This document shows, one piece after another, positions 1 to 10,418 of a stretch of 64,000 nt of DNA; the first letter of the stretch is position 1; the number at the start of each line of letters is the position of its first letter. The notes under the pieces are model-generated. The model saw only the letters and a list, made by a program, of their open reading frames with translations, did not search any database and was not told the DNA's origin. The stretch comes from Stomorhina lunata (lineage: Eukaryota > Arthropoda > Insecta > Diptera > Rhiniidae), in assembly GCA_933228675.1 (NCBI GenBank), contig OW121743.1, positions 113,571,781-113,635,780 on the forward strand, written 5' to 3'. The position numbers were made by a program, and so were the translations under genes.

Positions 1-430
1 TGTCCGATTTAGGACATAGATCCCTAGATGTCCTACACGTATCCCTGTTTCCCCATGTCCTTGTGGTTTCCATTGAACTTCAGTTGGTGATATAAACCAA
101 CGCTGTACAACTGTGGGTCCTATACTTCAATACCACAAAAATGACTTAGCAAGACTTCCTTACCAGATGAATTACAGTCTTTTCATATGGATATAGCTTG
201 CAAGCTTCTACTGCAAGAAAGATCTTGTAACTTAGCAAAAAATAGTTGGAGATCATTGCCAGGAAGTTTTCATTTCACACGGATGTGGCCCTGTTTAGAC
301 AGAAAACGTTCGTGTGTTATTATCAAGACCTAATATCGGGTTTTTTAACAGGGACGCTACAAAAGTACAGCGACAGGAACAGCAGTAAAGTTTGCCATTT
401 CATGACGGAAAGCTATACGAGCCAACGGAG
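1..430. other. non-coding, within presumed first intron of the P450 gene
   Basis: No exon of the P450 is recognisable here on the minus strand, so the intron that begins at 1714 continues past the left edge. A 72-codon open frame on the plus strand (from about 246) resembles nothing I know. It could be the decayed N-terminal part of the mariner fossil that follows, but I cannot align it. Confidence 0.4.
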
Positions 431-1050
431 TCGGAGTCAGTGGCCTCAATGTTATGAGCGATGAGGCTCATTTCTGACTGAATGACTTCTTCAATAAATA
501 TAACATGCGTTATTGGTCACGCTGCAATCCATACATATTCCATGGGTCATTATTGCATTGCCATCGGCGTCATTGGGCCGTACTTCTTCCGTGATGATCA
601 AGACCGGCACGTTACTGTGAATGGGAATCGATACCGTTCAATGATAACCGAATATTTTTGTCCCCAGTTAGATGATATGGACTTGGGGGACATGTAGTTC
701 AAATAGGACGGCGCCACAAGCCTCGCAGCGAATGTCACGATCAATTTATTGAAAACCAAGTTTGGAGAGTTATCTCACGAAATGGTCCAATCGATTGGCC
801 GCTTCGGTCGTACGATTTGACGCCGTAGGACTATTTTCTGTAGGGCTACGTCCATGGTCTATGCTAACTAGCCAGCGACGATTGATTAAATTAGTAAGAA
901 TATCGAACGTGAAATTTCAGCAGTGTCGGCTAATTTATGCTTGAAAACCGTCGAAAATTGGGTTTCGCGTCTGGACTTCTGCAAGCGTGCCCGTGGCGGC
1001 CATGCAAAAGATATCAAGTTCCATACATAATGGCATTATTATTCGGTATC
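431..1050 (+). pseudogene. degenerate mariner-like transposase (copy 1)
   Basis: This is a dead transposase gene of the Tc1/mariner superfamily, read in three shifting frames. In order one sees DEAHF at about 448-472, then NKYNMRYW at about 495. Next come GPYFF and VTVNGNRYRSMITEYF, QLDDMDLGDM at about 560-697, and ISRNGPIDWP with RSYDLTP at about 770-830. The C-terminal stretch VENWVSRLDFCKRARGGHAK lies at about 945-1010. DEAHF and the DLTP region are where this family carries its catalytic acidic residues. Stop codons and frameshifts break it at several points, so it cannot make transposase. It lies inside the presumed first intron of the P450 gene, in antisense orientation. The family call is firm from motif order; the subfamily is not assigned, and terminal inverted repeats were not identified. 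Confidence 0.85.
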
Positions 1051-1714
1051 AATAAATACTTTATTGATACAGAAAACCGTTGTTTTATAAAAAAAAACTT
1101 TTGTAGCTCTCTTGTTGAAAACCCCTTTACAAGTTACAAGTACCTTCCCTGCCATCCAGAAGGGTACTAACACTGGGCTCTGATTTCTTTGGAGGTGATC
1201 TTGCTTACATAGTTAGTGGTCGACTTAAAAGCTTTTAAAAGAGATCCGGATTGTGCAACGGAGAATGACAGTGATATGATTTTTCTGGCTTCCGTCTAAG
1301 TGAGTCTGAATACCAAACTAACTTATTAAACTACCTAAGTTAGTTTAACAAGTTATCGAAAAGTTGCTTTCATTTACCCTATAAACAAACTCAATGGTAC
1401 ACAATTTTGCTTATCATATATAATTCTGGTCAAAAAATCGCTTAATCTGAAAACCATATGGCATCACTTAACATAAACATAAAAAGAGAACAACAAAGAT
1501 TACCACACTCAGAGAGATTGATAAGATTTTGATAAATATTTAGATTGAGAAAAATAAATATGTTTAAAAATTTACAATGTTAATTTTACAATCACTTTAC
1601 GATGCCAGATTATAAACTATTACTACATTTAGCTGTTGTTTAAACAAATTTTTAGATAAAAATATTTAAATTATTTTCTTGTTACTAAAAGACACAAGAC
1701 GTTTACTCACTCAC
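1051..1714 (-). other. start of P450 intron 1 with GTGAGT donor
   Basis: On the minus strand the open frame of the P450 reads to GAG and then meets GTGAGT (plus-strand 1709-1714), a consensus 5' splice site, followed three codons later by an in-frame stop. Breaking at this donor gives a phase-0 exon end. The rest of the interval is AT-rich intron without a visible acceptor or second exon. The acceptor must lie left of the window or has been missed. Confidence 0.7.
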
Positions 1715-2182
1715 CTCTTCCATCAATGAAAACATTTGTTTCATTTTCGCCGCCGTAAAGACGGGTGCCAATTTTGTGCGTATATTACGCCATTCCGGAT
1801 TGCGGGCAAAGAACAAGTTCATGGCACCCATCTTATCGAGATGACCATTACATTTGGCAAAACGATGGGAAAAATTCACAAAATCCTCAACCAACACTTG
1901 ACGCACCAACTGAAGATCGCGCAACAATAGAGCTGGCTGATGGAACAAATAAATGCCCACCAAAGGTTCGCGCGCAAAGCGATCATTGAAATAGAAATCG
2001 CGCAGCTGTAAGGCAAATGAGTTTTGCATTTTCAAAACATCCTTAAGGTTGCCCAACAGATGAGTCGGTTGGACATACTTGACACGTCTACGTTGCCAAT
2101 AGACATAAGTACGACGCGACCAAATGAACACACCCGTCAAAATGGTTACAACAAATAATAAAATTGAAGTGGCATCCACCAT
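1715..2182 (-). CDS. Cyp6v1: cytochrome P450 (CYP6 family), first coding exon only
   Basis: This exon encodes the N-terminal 156 residues of a microsomal P450, a haem monooxygenase held on the endoplasmic reticulum. Residues 1-21 form a hydrophobic anchor (ILLFVVTILTGVFIW), followed by a basic stretch with RRTYVYWQRRR. The QPTHLLGNL segment follows at about 38-46. The C-helix WxxxR motif, which contacts a haem propionate, is W131-R135 within WRNIRTKL. The exon ends at FSLMEE on a GTGAGT donor. CYP6 proteins are about 500 residues, so some 70% of the protein, including the I-helix, ExxR and haem-cysteine loop, is outside the window. The start at 2182 is the first ATG in frame (context GACATGG); upstream in-frame codons are TTG, not ATG. 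Words such as GVFIWSRRTYVYWQRRR and VGIYLFHQPALL match Drosophila Cyp6v1 as I remember it, hence the symbol. Orthology was not tested. It is the only stretch of the window with clearly coding composition. Confidence 0.88.
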
Positions 2183-3010
2183 GTCAGAGAACGCACGAGA
2201 CAAACGATAAACGGTCACATAAAATTTATGAATCACCAACAATAATATTTATAATTACAATAAAAATTTGTATTTAAGTTAAACAATTACTAAATAAATA
2301 AAATACTTAATTTAGGTGTTGACTTTTTATAGATTATTCTTATAAAGCTTTTTTTTATTTGTGTTGTTTTGTTTTTGTTAAATATTATTAATACAGATTT
2401 TATTTTAACAAAGTTTATAATTTTTATTATTTATTATAAAGAAAACAAAAAAGCTCATGGAATGAAAACAACACAGACACTACGATTTTAGAACCACGAA
2501 CGCGCAGACTGTCAATTCTCTTCTGATATTTTGTTTTTCAACAAAAGTCTAGACTCCGCTCTACAGCCGTAAACGATTCTATAGCGCAGACGATAGCAGA
2601 CGCTATAGTACGAAATCATATCGCAAGTCTTTGGCTAATGAGTGGGCAGCAAAGAATCAGCAGCAAATACCTACTTGGGGTACAACAAAAAAAAACAATT
2701 CATAACAATAGAATACAATAGCAGAAACGAAACTGAAAACGCGACCGCAAAAACCACAAAATCCTATAAATTCCACAACAATAAAACAAAACAACATTAA
2801 AAATTTTGTGTGAAAAAAAAAAATAATTGCTGCTCGTTCGTTTTGCCTTTATCAATAATTGCAAGTACATTTTGATATTCGTCACCAGACAAAGAGAGAA
2901 GAGAGAAAGTTTGCTTTAGTTCTGCTCTTTGTGTAACCACAAAGTCTGATTCCGCTCTGAGTTTGTATGATGACGACACATGGGCCCAAAGTCAAAGCAT
3001 GTTGATAAAA
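2183..3010 (-). promoter_or_regulatory. presumed 5' UTR and promoter region of the P450
   Basis: The region upstream of the P450 ATG is mixed. About 2243-2450 is very AT-rich. The block at about 2480-2660 is clearly richer in G+C, with repeated ATAGCG and GACGATAGCAGACG-like words, as expected of a core promoter or a non-coding first exon. No strong TATA box, initiator or splice junction can be fixed by eye. The assignment rests on position and composition only. Confidence 0.35.
2215..2220 (-). other. minimal start-stop uORF (ATG TGA) ahead of the P450 start
   Basis: On the minus strand an ATG is followed directly by TGA, 32 nucleotides before the main ATG at 2182. It is out of frame with the main start. 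If it is in the mature mRNA it would be a one-codon upstream reading frame, a type known to stall or divert ribosomes. Whether the transcript includes it is unknown. Confidence 0.35.
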
Positions 3011-3327
3011 GCTTGAACATAATGAAAGCCACTAGCGATCCATAACAATGATAAAGTAAAAAGTTACGAAAGAGAAACTAGTAGCACTTTTAAAAGCTTT
3101 GGAATAAATTTTTTTAAGTTATAGCAATATTAGCTTCCTCTTAAATTATTACTAAATAGTAATGGATCGGAAACTAATGTTAAAATACTAGATCTTATTA
3201 CCATCTTTATATATCAATTTATACTCAAATCTATTCTGAATTCAAAACAGATATTGAAAATATTAGTTTTAACTCTCAAACTTTATGTATGATAACTTCG
3301 GCTTCATAACTGATTTCGAAAATTTAA
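3011..3327. other. AT-rich single-copy DNA, no gene seen
   Basis: No open frame, motif or repeat is recognised between the P450 upstream region and the small putative MITE. Confidence 0.5.
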
Positions 3328-3566
3328 GTCCCGTTTCACACGAATCAGGTTTACTTGATCAGTTTTTCTTAAAATTTTTTTTCAATCTGTATTCACGTTC
3401 ACACACGAACATTTTCGTCATCAGTTTTCATTTTATTTTCCTTAAATTTGATACAAATTTTCAAAATTTTCGTAAACTTGATAGTACGGTCAGGTTTGTA
3501 TCGATTTTAATTCTGTCAGTTTTTTGTCATACAAATTCAAGACTTGATAAGCGAAACCTGAGTTGA
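3328..3566. repeat. possible small MITE with imperfect inverted ends
   Basis: The left side carries CGAATCAGGTTTACTTGATC and the right side CTTGATAAGCGAAACCTGAG, which are partly inverted complements over about 20 bp. This suggests a miniature inverted-repeat element of about 240 bp. A 93-codon open frame crosses it, but it has no domain I know and is probably fortuitous. Target duplication was not confirmed. Confidence 0.25.
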
Positions 3567-3828
3567 CTAAATTTCGATATTAAAAAAATTCTCAAAATAG
3601 GCAAAATTTTGAAAAAAAAAATGAAACAAAAGTCCTAAGTGAAATATAAAGTTATCTACGCTAATAATTTAATCCTAAAGTTAGTACTTTTTTTAAATTG
3701 ACGCTTATCGCCTTAATTCTGTTTAAGCCATACACCCATGTTGCCTACACTACAAAGAAAACATACATAAATTAAACTTTTATTTTAAACTTCACTCTCT
3801 TTTGACACTCTCAAAACTAAAGAGCAAT
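3567..3828. other. AT-rich single-copy DNA, no gene seen
   Basis: Nothing is recognised in this stretch. Confidence 0.5.
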
Positions 3829-3905
3829 CAAAACAAGTATGAATACATTAAAGTCGATCAAGCCAAACTTTATAAACCCTACACCACTAAGGCTAAATGT
3901 GGTAC
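3829..3905 (+). repeat. decayed head of the 0.75-kb dispersed repeat
   Basis: ACAAGTATGAATACATTAAA, then GTCGATCAAGCC and CCCTACACCACTAAGGC, match with many changes the head seen at 12634, 29740 and 30866 (AAGTAAGAAAGTGCTATAGT, GGTCAAGCCCGACC, CCCTTCACCACTAAG). Only the first ~75 bp can be recognised. Confidence 0.55.
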
Positions 3906-4034
3906 AATTGTCAAGACATTAACATCAATGCAGCATTTCCGCCTCCTACGAAAAGTTTAATTTCTTATTATCCTGATAATTGCAATTTGTTTTGCACTCT
4001 CCAAAGTTTTGGAGAGTATGATAAACTACATTCT

Positions 4035-4945
4035 TCTTAATTATCTGGAGTCCAACGACCTACTAAGCGACCGCCAGTACGTATTTTGTAGGAGCGCTCT
4101 ACGGAAGACTTGGTGGCTTTTTTTTCGGAAAAAATGTGTCGTTTTTTTGTGAAAGTAAAGTCGTAGCTTAAGATATTTCCAAGGCGATCGATACAGATTG
4201 ATTTGGTGTACTCTTATCAGAACTTATTATTTCTCTCAATTAAGATCTCTTAAGTGATCGCACTAGACGGATTGTTAAAGATGCGATTTCGTCAAACGAG
4301 TTAATTTATTAATTTAGGGGTACCGCAAGGCTCCGTTCTTTCCCCTTCCAATCTTTCAACCCTATGTACTCGTTTGCAGATGAAAGCGATCTTTGTCATT
4401 CATATTCATTCAACTATAGACCAAGCCTTCTAGAGGTTGGGGACATGAGGCAACATATGAATGAAACGCTAAACTAGGATCTTAATAAAATCTCTGAATG
4501 CGGTCGAGCGAATTTAATGCCCCAAAGAATTAGTGCTTACGTGCGATCATGTGCTCACGTGTTGTAAATATAAATTTTATAGAATCAGAAGCTCTTGATG
4601 TCCAATCGAAATCCTTACTATATATACGATCTATATCCCGCCAAAATGAAATAGAAGTCTCATGTATGTGCAGGTGCTTTCAAGTCTATTTTAAAACTTC
4701 CTCTGTTGACGTTGTTCTATCGCTACTACAGATATGAGGGATCACATCCCTGAAAACCGTATACCTTTACGAAATACATGTCCTTCTAGAGCCATTTATG
4801 GTCGAGTGGACAGTGGATCGCACAACGCAATACAGAGATAATTCGTTCCTTAGTCTCCAGAAGGTTTTCCTTTCATCTAAAATATAGAAAAGTTCCAAAG
4901 CAATGCTTCGCTTAAATAGGGGTCATCTCCTGACTCAAGAAAAAT
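4035..4945 (+). pseudogene. degenerate jockey-type LINE, reverse transcriptase to 3' end (copy 1)
   Basis: This is a broken reverse transcriptase frame of a non-LTR retrotransposon. LESNDLLSDRQY at about 4045 is the entry to the RT palm. GVPQGSVLSP-like sequence follows at about 4315-4345, a decayed FADDSN catalytic box at about 4370-4390, and WGRANL and EFNAPK at about 4498-4525. Around 4580 an INFIESEALDV segment is followed after an internal deletion by the C-terminal end (RDHIPENRIPLRNT at about 4733). The family's 3' words end near 4930 (LRLNRGHLLTQ). Frameshifts and stops run throughout. The better-kept minus-strand copy at 31130-31812 serves as the reference for this reading. Confidence 0.8.
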
Positions 4946-5049
4946 AGAGGATGGTAAAATCCGGGCCTGATATTTTATGTCGTTCACTAAAATTCAGTCT
5001 TTCAAAAACCACAACTTTCGTGACATTCACCTTTCGTGACATTCACCTC
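4946..5049. other. junction DNA with a 17-bp direct duplication
   Basis: CTTTCGTGACATTCACC occurs twice in tandem at about 5022-5050, between the LINE 3' end and the next mariner fossil. It looks like a local slippage duplication. Confidence 0.5.
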
Positions 5050-5680
5050 CAGAACTTTAAGTGAACGATGATAGGCGAACCCTTGTGTTAGTTGAATGAG
5101 ATCTAGAAAAGTAATTTTCTGTTATGAGGCTCATTTGTGGATAAATGTGATCAAGAACATTCTTAATTATCGAATTTGTGACGATACTAATCCAAATTTG
5201 ATTCAAAAGCGTCCTATTCCGAAGAAATCACTGTTTGGTAGGGTTTTTGGTCTGATGGCTTCATCGGTATAAATTACTTTGAGAACGACGTTAGCCAGAC
5301 GACGTTAGCCAGACCGCGATATTTGTTCATGATTACCAACTTCTTTTGTCTTGAATTGAATGATTGTGGCACAAAGCTGACGCAACATTGGATATTCTGC
5401 ATGACTTTTAGACATTTCTTTGTGTGGTACCTTATTTGGTTCTTCACTCGGTACGAATAAGCTATCAAACCCCAGAGATCCCCAAATTTAATGCCATTTG
5501 TCAAAGCCATCCTTGTTTATGCGACAGAGTCATGCAAAATTGGAAATCTCAAAAGCGATCTATCCAGAGCAGATACACCAACAGCAACATATGCTAATAA
5601 AACAAAGAATATGCGAAAGAGTCATACAATTTTTTTTGGAAGCGCTCTATCTAGAATAGCCGTGGCGAACATTTAAACGA
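5050..5680 (+). pseudogene. degenerate mariner-like transposase (copy 2)
   Basis: A second dead mariner-type transposase sits between two LINE fragments. Recognisable in order are VNDDRRTLVLVE at about 5063 and VIFCYEAHLW at about 5112, aligning with the family's IFSDEAHFW and with one aspartate position replaced by tyrosine. Next come NYRICDDTNPN, DVSQT and MITNFF at about 5290-5345, then VKAILVYATESCKIGNLKSD at about 5497-5555. The reading shifts frame at least three times and has many stops. A CGACGTTAGCCAGA word is tandemly doubled near 5285-5312. The sequence differs from copy 1, so it is an independent insertion, perhaps of another subfamily. Confidence 0.75.
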
Positions 5681-5734
5681 TGTTATATTTTCCACGATGA
5701 TATCTTATAAACTTTGTTTTATTTGAATTTTTAA

Positions 5735-6345
5735 GATACGCATAAACTCACTGCAGATCATATTACTTCATCTTTATTTATAGGTGGTAAAAATATCGAG
5801 GAATCAGATAATCTCGATGTTCTGGGCATGAGAATTCAATGTGATATCCGTTGGACTGAACACATTATTCAAGTGTCGAAAGAAGAATTTAAGTGTCTCG
5901 GTTTTCTAAAACGGTGTAAGAGATACTTCACTTCATCTGATTTCCTTACTATTTACATCACATATATCCGACCGGCAGGTGCATCAAAGTCTATTTAGGA
6001 GCTTGGAAGAGATTAGAGGGCGAAGAAGCTTATTGGCGACAGTAGGGTATTCAATTCTATTGATCCACTGAACACAGTCGCAATGTGGGTTGCGTCACAC
6101 TGTTCTATCGTTACTACATTGGAATGTGCTCTAATAAAATCAGGGAACTCGTTCCCGAAACTCGATTTTTTTCAGCAGTATATGTCAGTTTGTTGTAACT
6201 CATCCGTTTGTAGTTGATTGGCCATATACAAAGAAAACTCGTTCTTTCGTCGTACTGTTCGTATGTGAAATTCGCTCCCCGCAGATATTTTCCCTGTCAG
6301 TTGCAATACGGCGAAGTTCAAATCAAATTATATATATGGAACCTA
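5735..6345 (+). pseudogene. 5'-truncated jockey-type LINE, C-terminal region (copy 2)
   Basis: A long stretch stays in one frame: ADHITSS, then IEESDNLDVLGM, IQCDIRWTEHIIQVSKEE, FKCLGFLKRCKRYFTSSDF and LTIYITYIRP, up to about 5970. After a frameshift it continues as AKKLIGDSR, NSIDPL and YKENSFFRRTVRMWNSL-PADIFPVSC at about 6220-6310. This is the part of a jockey-type ORF2 downstream of the RT domain. It begins where copy 1 has its deletion, but has its own copy of the 3' region, so it is a separate truncated insertion. It is inactive. Confidence 0.8.
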
Positions 6346-6529
6346 GGAAATTTAGCATCAAATGTATCTATGCAAAGTTTTTAGTTTTTATTTATGATCG
6401 TTTTTGATTTTCGGAAAATTTAAGTGATTTTTGATAGAAGAGTTTTTATGGGACTCATAATAAAATAAAGACCGCCAGAGTAGCTTCGGAATAACCAATT
6501 TTTTATTTAGGGCCAAGGTCTTCATATCA
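6346..6529. other. AT-rich spacer between LINE fragments
   Basis: No motif is recognised. It may be the 3' tail of the previous LINE. Confidence 0.35.
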
Positions 6530-6750
6530 AAAAGATAGTCTCATGAGAAGTATCCAAGGAATGGACCTATTTTTTTCTCTGATCGAATTTCATCTATTTA
6601 AGGGACTCTGTTTAATTAGAAGATAAGCAATTATGAAGGTTACCACTAATGACCTTTGCAGAAGCTGTAGAGACGAGGAGGAGACTGAATCGATAAAACA
6701 TCTTTTATGCACTTGCCCTTCCCAAAAGGTTTTATATCAAATTTATATAA
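6530..6750 (+). pseudogene. LINE ORF2 C-terminal zinc-finger fragment
   Basis: A short frame near 6632-6725 reads KVTTNDLCRSCRDEEETES, then IKHLLCTCPS. The C-x2-C then H-x4-C spacing is the cysteine-histidine motif near the end of ORF2 in several insect LINE clades. The frame is closed by stops on both sides, and no RT sequence is attached. It belongs to a LINE different from the two copies to its left. Confidence 0.65.
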
Positions 6751-7689
6751 CACCGTTTTTCAAATTATTCTGAAATCATCTTAGGATTTGATAATGATTT
6801 GAGAATAACCTTTATTATCAATTTGAGAAACTATAATTTTTCAAACGTTTATTCTCAAATGAACCCTTATTTGAAAATAAATATGAATCTCAATCATCTG
6901 TTCAGGTGGTGTAGGGTATTAAAAATATACTTTCACAAAACATTTCGTTAGCCCAAACAGATGTTTAACTCAAAATTCTAAACATGATTGACAAAAAAAA
7001 CACGATCAATATAAAACCGATCACTTAAATGTTAAAAAAGCAGAAGAAAAAAATTAGAACAACAAACAAATTATTTTTATTTTTAACTTTCCTTATCGTT
7101 AATAATTGTTCACCTTTAAACATTTACTAGTACCGGTTTTTCTAATTAATTATTATTTATTTCATTATTTAGCATTTTAATTGCAAGTAAACAAAGTACA
7201 ATTAGTTTTTTTTATATTTTTTGCTTTTAACACTAGAATTTTGCATTGTTTGCCCTCAGTTTTATTATTTTTTTAATTAACTATTTATTTGTTTATTTTA
7301 TTTATTTTTTTAGTTCAAGTCACTCTCACTATTTCTAAATTGCCTCCTCTATTTATCAAAAACATTTTAGTTTTAAAAAATTTTTATTTGAAAAATAAAC
7401 ACAAGTTCCATCTGCCTGAGAGTTTGTAAACAAACAAACTTTATTTGTTAGTGTTTTCTAAACAAATTTAAGCGATTTTTTTAAATGTTTGCTTTAATTG
7501 AAAGTCTCTTAATGTTCCCGTTTATGTTGAGTTGAAAGATCATGATGAGTATGCAAAAATGTGTGGATATTTTTGTTCTCTCGGGCAGTGTTGTCAACTG
7601 TTCAGAACGATTAATGCCAGAGCAAATTCACTTGATTTAAATAGAGTCTGAATGTTCCAAGTAGCAAAAATACAATTTTAAATGAAAGC
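6751..7689. other. AT-rich single-copy DNA, no gene seen
   Basis: Mostly A+T with homopolymer runs. No open frame, array or element end was recognised. Confidence 0.5.
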
Positions 7690-7950
7690 GGATATCGTGA
7701 TCTATTGAATAAAAAATAGTAGTCTGCAAGAAGGGACAAGAGAGTGTGGATAATGGGCCAAAATTGCTTCTTTATTTTGCGTACCTCTCATAGGCCGGAT
7801 TTTCCAGAATTGTTTTTTTTTCACAAATTTTAGTATATTTTTATGAAATTTGGAAAAAAAACCTTCGCTTACACAAACAAAAAAATTCATTGGAATCGGT
7901 CCATATATGTATCTCCCATACAAGTCTTACTGTCTAAAGTCATTTTCTTA
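7690..7950 (-). repeat. decayed inverted fragment of the 0.75-kb dispersed repeat
   Basis: The words GTACCTCTCATAGGCCGGAT, TTTTATGAAATTTGG, AATCGGTCCATATATG and CTCCCATACAAG appear in the same order and orientation as in the inverted copy at 13200-13380. Only the middle of the element is present, with many substitutions. Confidence 0.6.
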
Positions 7951-8000
7951 CTTCTTTTTTTATTATATTTGGAAGTTATTTAAATAACGCTTTCAAAAAA

Positions 8001-10285
8001 GTTGTTTTTGGATGAGTTTTCTGTAGAAAAATTGTCGTTCGGATGAGTTTTCTATAGAAAAGTTGTCGCTGGGATAAGTTTTCTATAGAAAAGTTGTCGT
8101 TGGGATAAGTTATCTATAGAAAAGTTGTCATTGGAATAAGTTTTCTATTGAAAAGTTGTCGTTGGGATAAGTTTTCTATTGAAAAGTTGTCGTTGGGATA
8201 AGTTTTCTTTAGAAAATTTGTCGGTGGGATGAGTTTTCTATAGAAAAGTTGTCGCTAGGATGAGTTTTCCATAGAAAAGTTTTCACTAGGATGAGTTTTC
8301 TATAGAAAAGTTATGACTGGGATAAGTTTTCAATAGAAAAGTTGTCGCTGGGATGAGGTTTCTATAGAAATGTTGTCGCTGGGATGAGTTTTCTATAGAA
8401 AAGTTGTCGCTGGGATGAGTTTTCTATAGAAAAGTTTTCGCTGGGATGAGTTTTCTATAGAAAAGTTGTCGCTGGGATGAGTTTTCTATAGAAAAGTTGT
8501 CGCTGGGATAATTTTTCTATAGAAAAGTTGTAGCTGGTATAAGTTTTCTATAGAAAAGTTGTCGCTTGGATAAGTTTTCTACAGAAAAGTTGTCACTGGG
8601 ATGAGTTTTCTATATAAAAGTTGTCGCTGGGATAAGTTTTCTATAGAAAAGTTGTCGCTGGGATGAGTTTTCTATAGAAAGTTATCGCTGGGCTGAGTTT
8701 TCTATAAAATAGTTATCGATGGGATGAGTTTTCTATAGAAAAGTTGTAGCTGGGATGAGTTTTCTATAGAAAAGTTGTCGCTGGGATGAGTTTTCTATAG
8801 AAAAGTTTTCGCTGGGATGAGTTTTCTATGGAAAAGTTGTCGCTGGGATGAGTTTTCTATAGAAAAGTTGTCGCTGGGATAATTTTTCTATAAAAAAATT
8901 GTCGCTGGTATAAGTTTTCTATAGAAAAGTTGTCGCTGGGATGAGTTTTCTATAGAAAAGTTGTCGCTGGCATAATTTTTCTATAGAAAATTTGTCGCTG
9001 GGATGAGTTTTCTATAGAAAAGTTGTCGCTGGGATGAGTTTTCTATAGAAAATTTGTCGCTGGGATGAGTTTTCTATAGAAAAGTTGTCGCTGGGATGAG
9101 TTTTCTATAGAAAAGTTGTCGCTGGAATGAGTTTTCTATAGAAAAGTTATCGCTGGGATGAGTTTTCTATAGAAAAGTTGTCGCTGGGGTAAGTTTTCTT
9201 TAAGAAAGTTGTCGCTGGAATGAGTTTTCTATAGAAAAGTTGCAAATAGGATGAGTTTTCTATACAAAAGTTGTCGATGTAATGAGTTTTTTATAGAAAA
9301 GTTGTCGATAGGATGAGTTTTCTATACAAAAGTTGTCCATAGGATGAGTTTTCTATAGAAAATTTATCAATAGGGTGAGTTTTCTATAGAAAAGTTGTTG
9401 ATAGGATGAGTTTTGTATTGAAAAGTTGTCGATAGGATGAGTTTTTTATAGAAAAGTTGTCGCTGGGATGAGTTTCCTATAGAAATGTTGTCACTGGGAT
9501 GAGTTTCCTATAAAAAAATTTTGAATGTGATATAGAAAATATGTCGCTGGGATGAGCTTTCTTTAAAAAAGTTGTCGCTGGGATGAGTTTTCTATAGAAA
9601 AGTTATCGCTGGGATGAGTTTTCTATAGAAAAGCTATCGCTGGGATGAGTTTTCTATAGAAAAGTTTTCGCTGCAACGAGTTTTCTATAGAAAAGTTGTC
9701 GCTGGAACGAGTTTTCTGTAGAAAAGTTGTCGCTGGAACGAGTTTTCTGTAGAAAAGTTGTCCTTGGGATGAGTTATTTATACAAAACTTGTCGGTGGGA
9801 TGAGTTTTCTATATAAAAGTTGTCACTGGGATGAGTTTTCTATACAAATGTTGTCACTGTGATGAGTTTCCTATAAAAAAATTTTGAATGTGATATAGAA
9901 AATATGTCGCTGGGATGAGCTTTCTATAAAAAAGCTATCGCTGCGATGAGTTTTATATAGAAAAGTTATCGCTGCGATGAGTTTTTCATAGAAAATTTAT
10001 CGCTGTGATGAGTTTTCTATAGAAAAGTTATCGCTGGGACGAGTTTTCTATAGAAAATTTTTCGCTGGGACGAGTTTTCTGTAGAAAAGTTGCCGCTGGG
10101 ACAAGCTTTCTATTCCTTGGGATGAGTTATTTATACAAAACTTGTCGGTGGGATGAGTTTTCTATATAACAGTTGTCGCTGGGATGAGTTTTCTAGAGAA
10201 AAGTTGTCGATAAGATGAGTTTTCTATAGAAAAGTTGTCGCTGGGATGAGTTTTCTATAAAAAAAAGTTCTCGCTTAGATAAATT
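8001..10285. repeat. tandem array, 31-bp family I units, about 74 copies
   Basis: The unit is the palindrome TTTTCTATAGAAAA plus the spacer GTTGTCGCTGGGATGAG. Copies diverge moderately, with spacer variants such as TTGGGATAAG, GATAGGATGAG and GGAACGAG clustering locally, as expected from stepwise amplification. Near 9.5-10.1 kb a larger block of about 350-360 bp is duplicated. Translation gives no sensible protein and I see no sign of function. Confidence 0.95.
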
Positions 10286-10340
10286 TGGACTTTTTCGTTA
10301 TCGCAGGGATGGGTTCTCTATATTAAGATTTCTTCATGGT

Positions 10341-10418
10341 AAAAAACAATTTTGGGGTTTGCGGCTTTACTAAATGACTCAAGGGGGGCCGCGAAGCAAT
10401 TGCTCGTGAGAATCACTG
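10341..10418 (-). mobile_element. possible terminal fragment of a hAT-type element
   Basis: Read on the minus strand the end is CAGTGATTCTCACGAGC, followed by a GC-rich stretch with TTCGCGGCCCCCCTTGAG. CAGTGRTTCTC-like ends followed by a GCGGACCCC-type block are typical of hAT transposons and their non-autonomous derivatives. The opposite end and an 8-bp target duplication were not found, so this is a guess from one terminus. Confidence 0.35.

Noticed and set aside
1736..1989. Plus-strand open frames opposite the P450 exon
   Set aside because: Antisense shadows of a real exon.
2183..2242. Twenty extra N-terminal residues on the P450 (open frame to 2242)
   Set aside because: The upstream codons include no ATG, only TTG. 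Starting at 2182 also matches the expected anchor position of CYP6 proteins.
8001..10285. Telomeric or known centromeric satellite
   Set aside because: The units match no fly telomere or classical simple satellite that I know. Interspersed single-copy DNA between the arrays also argues against it.
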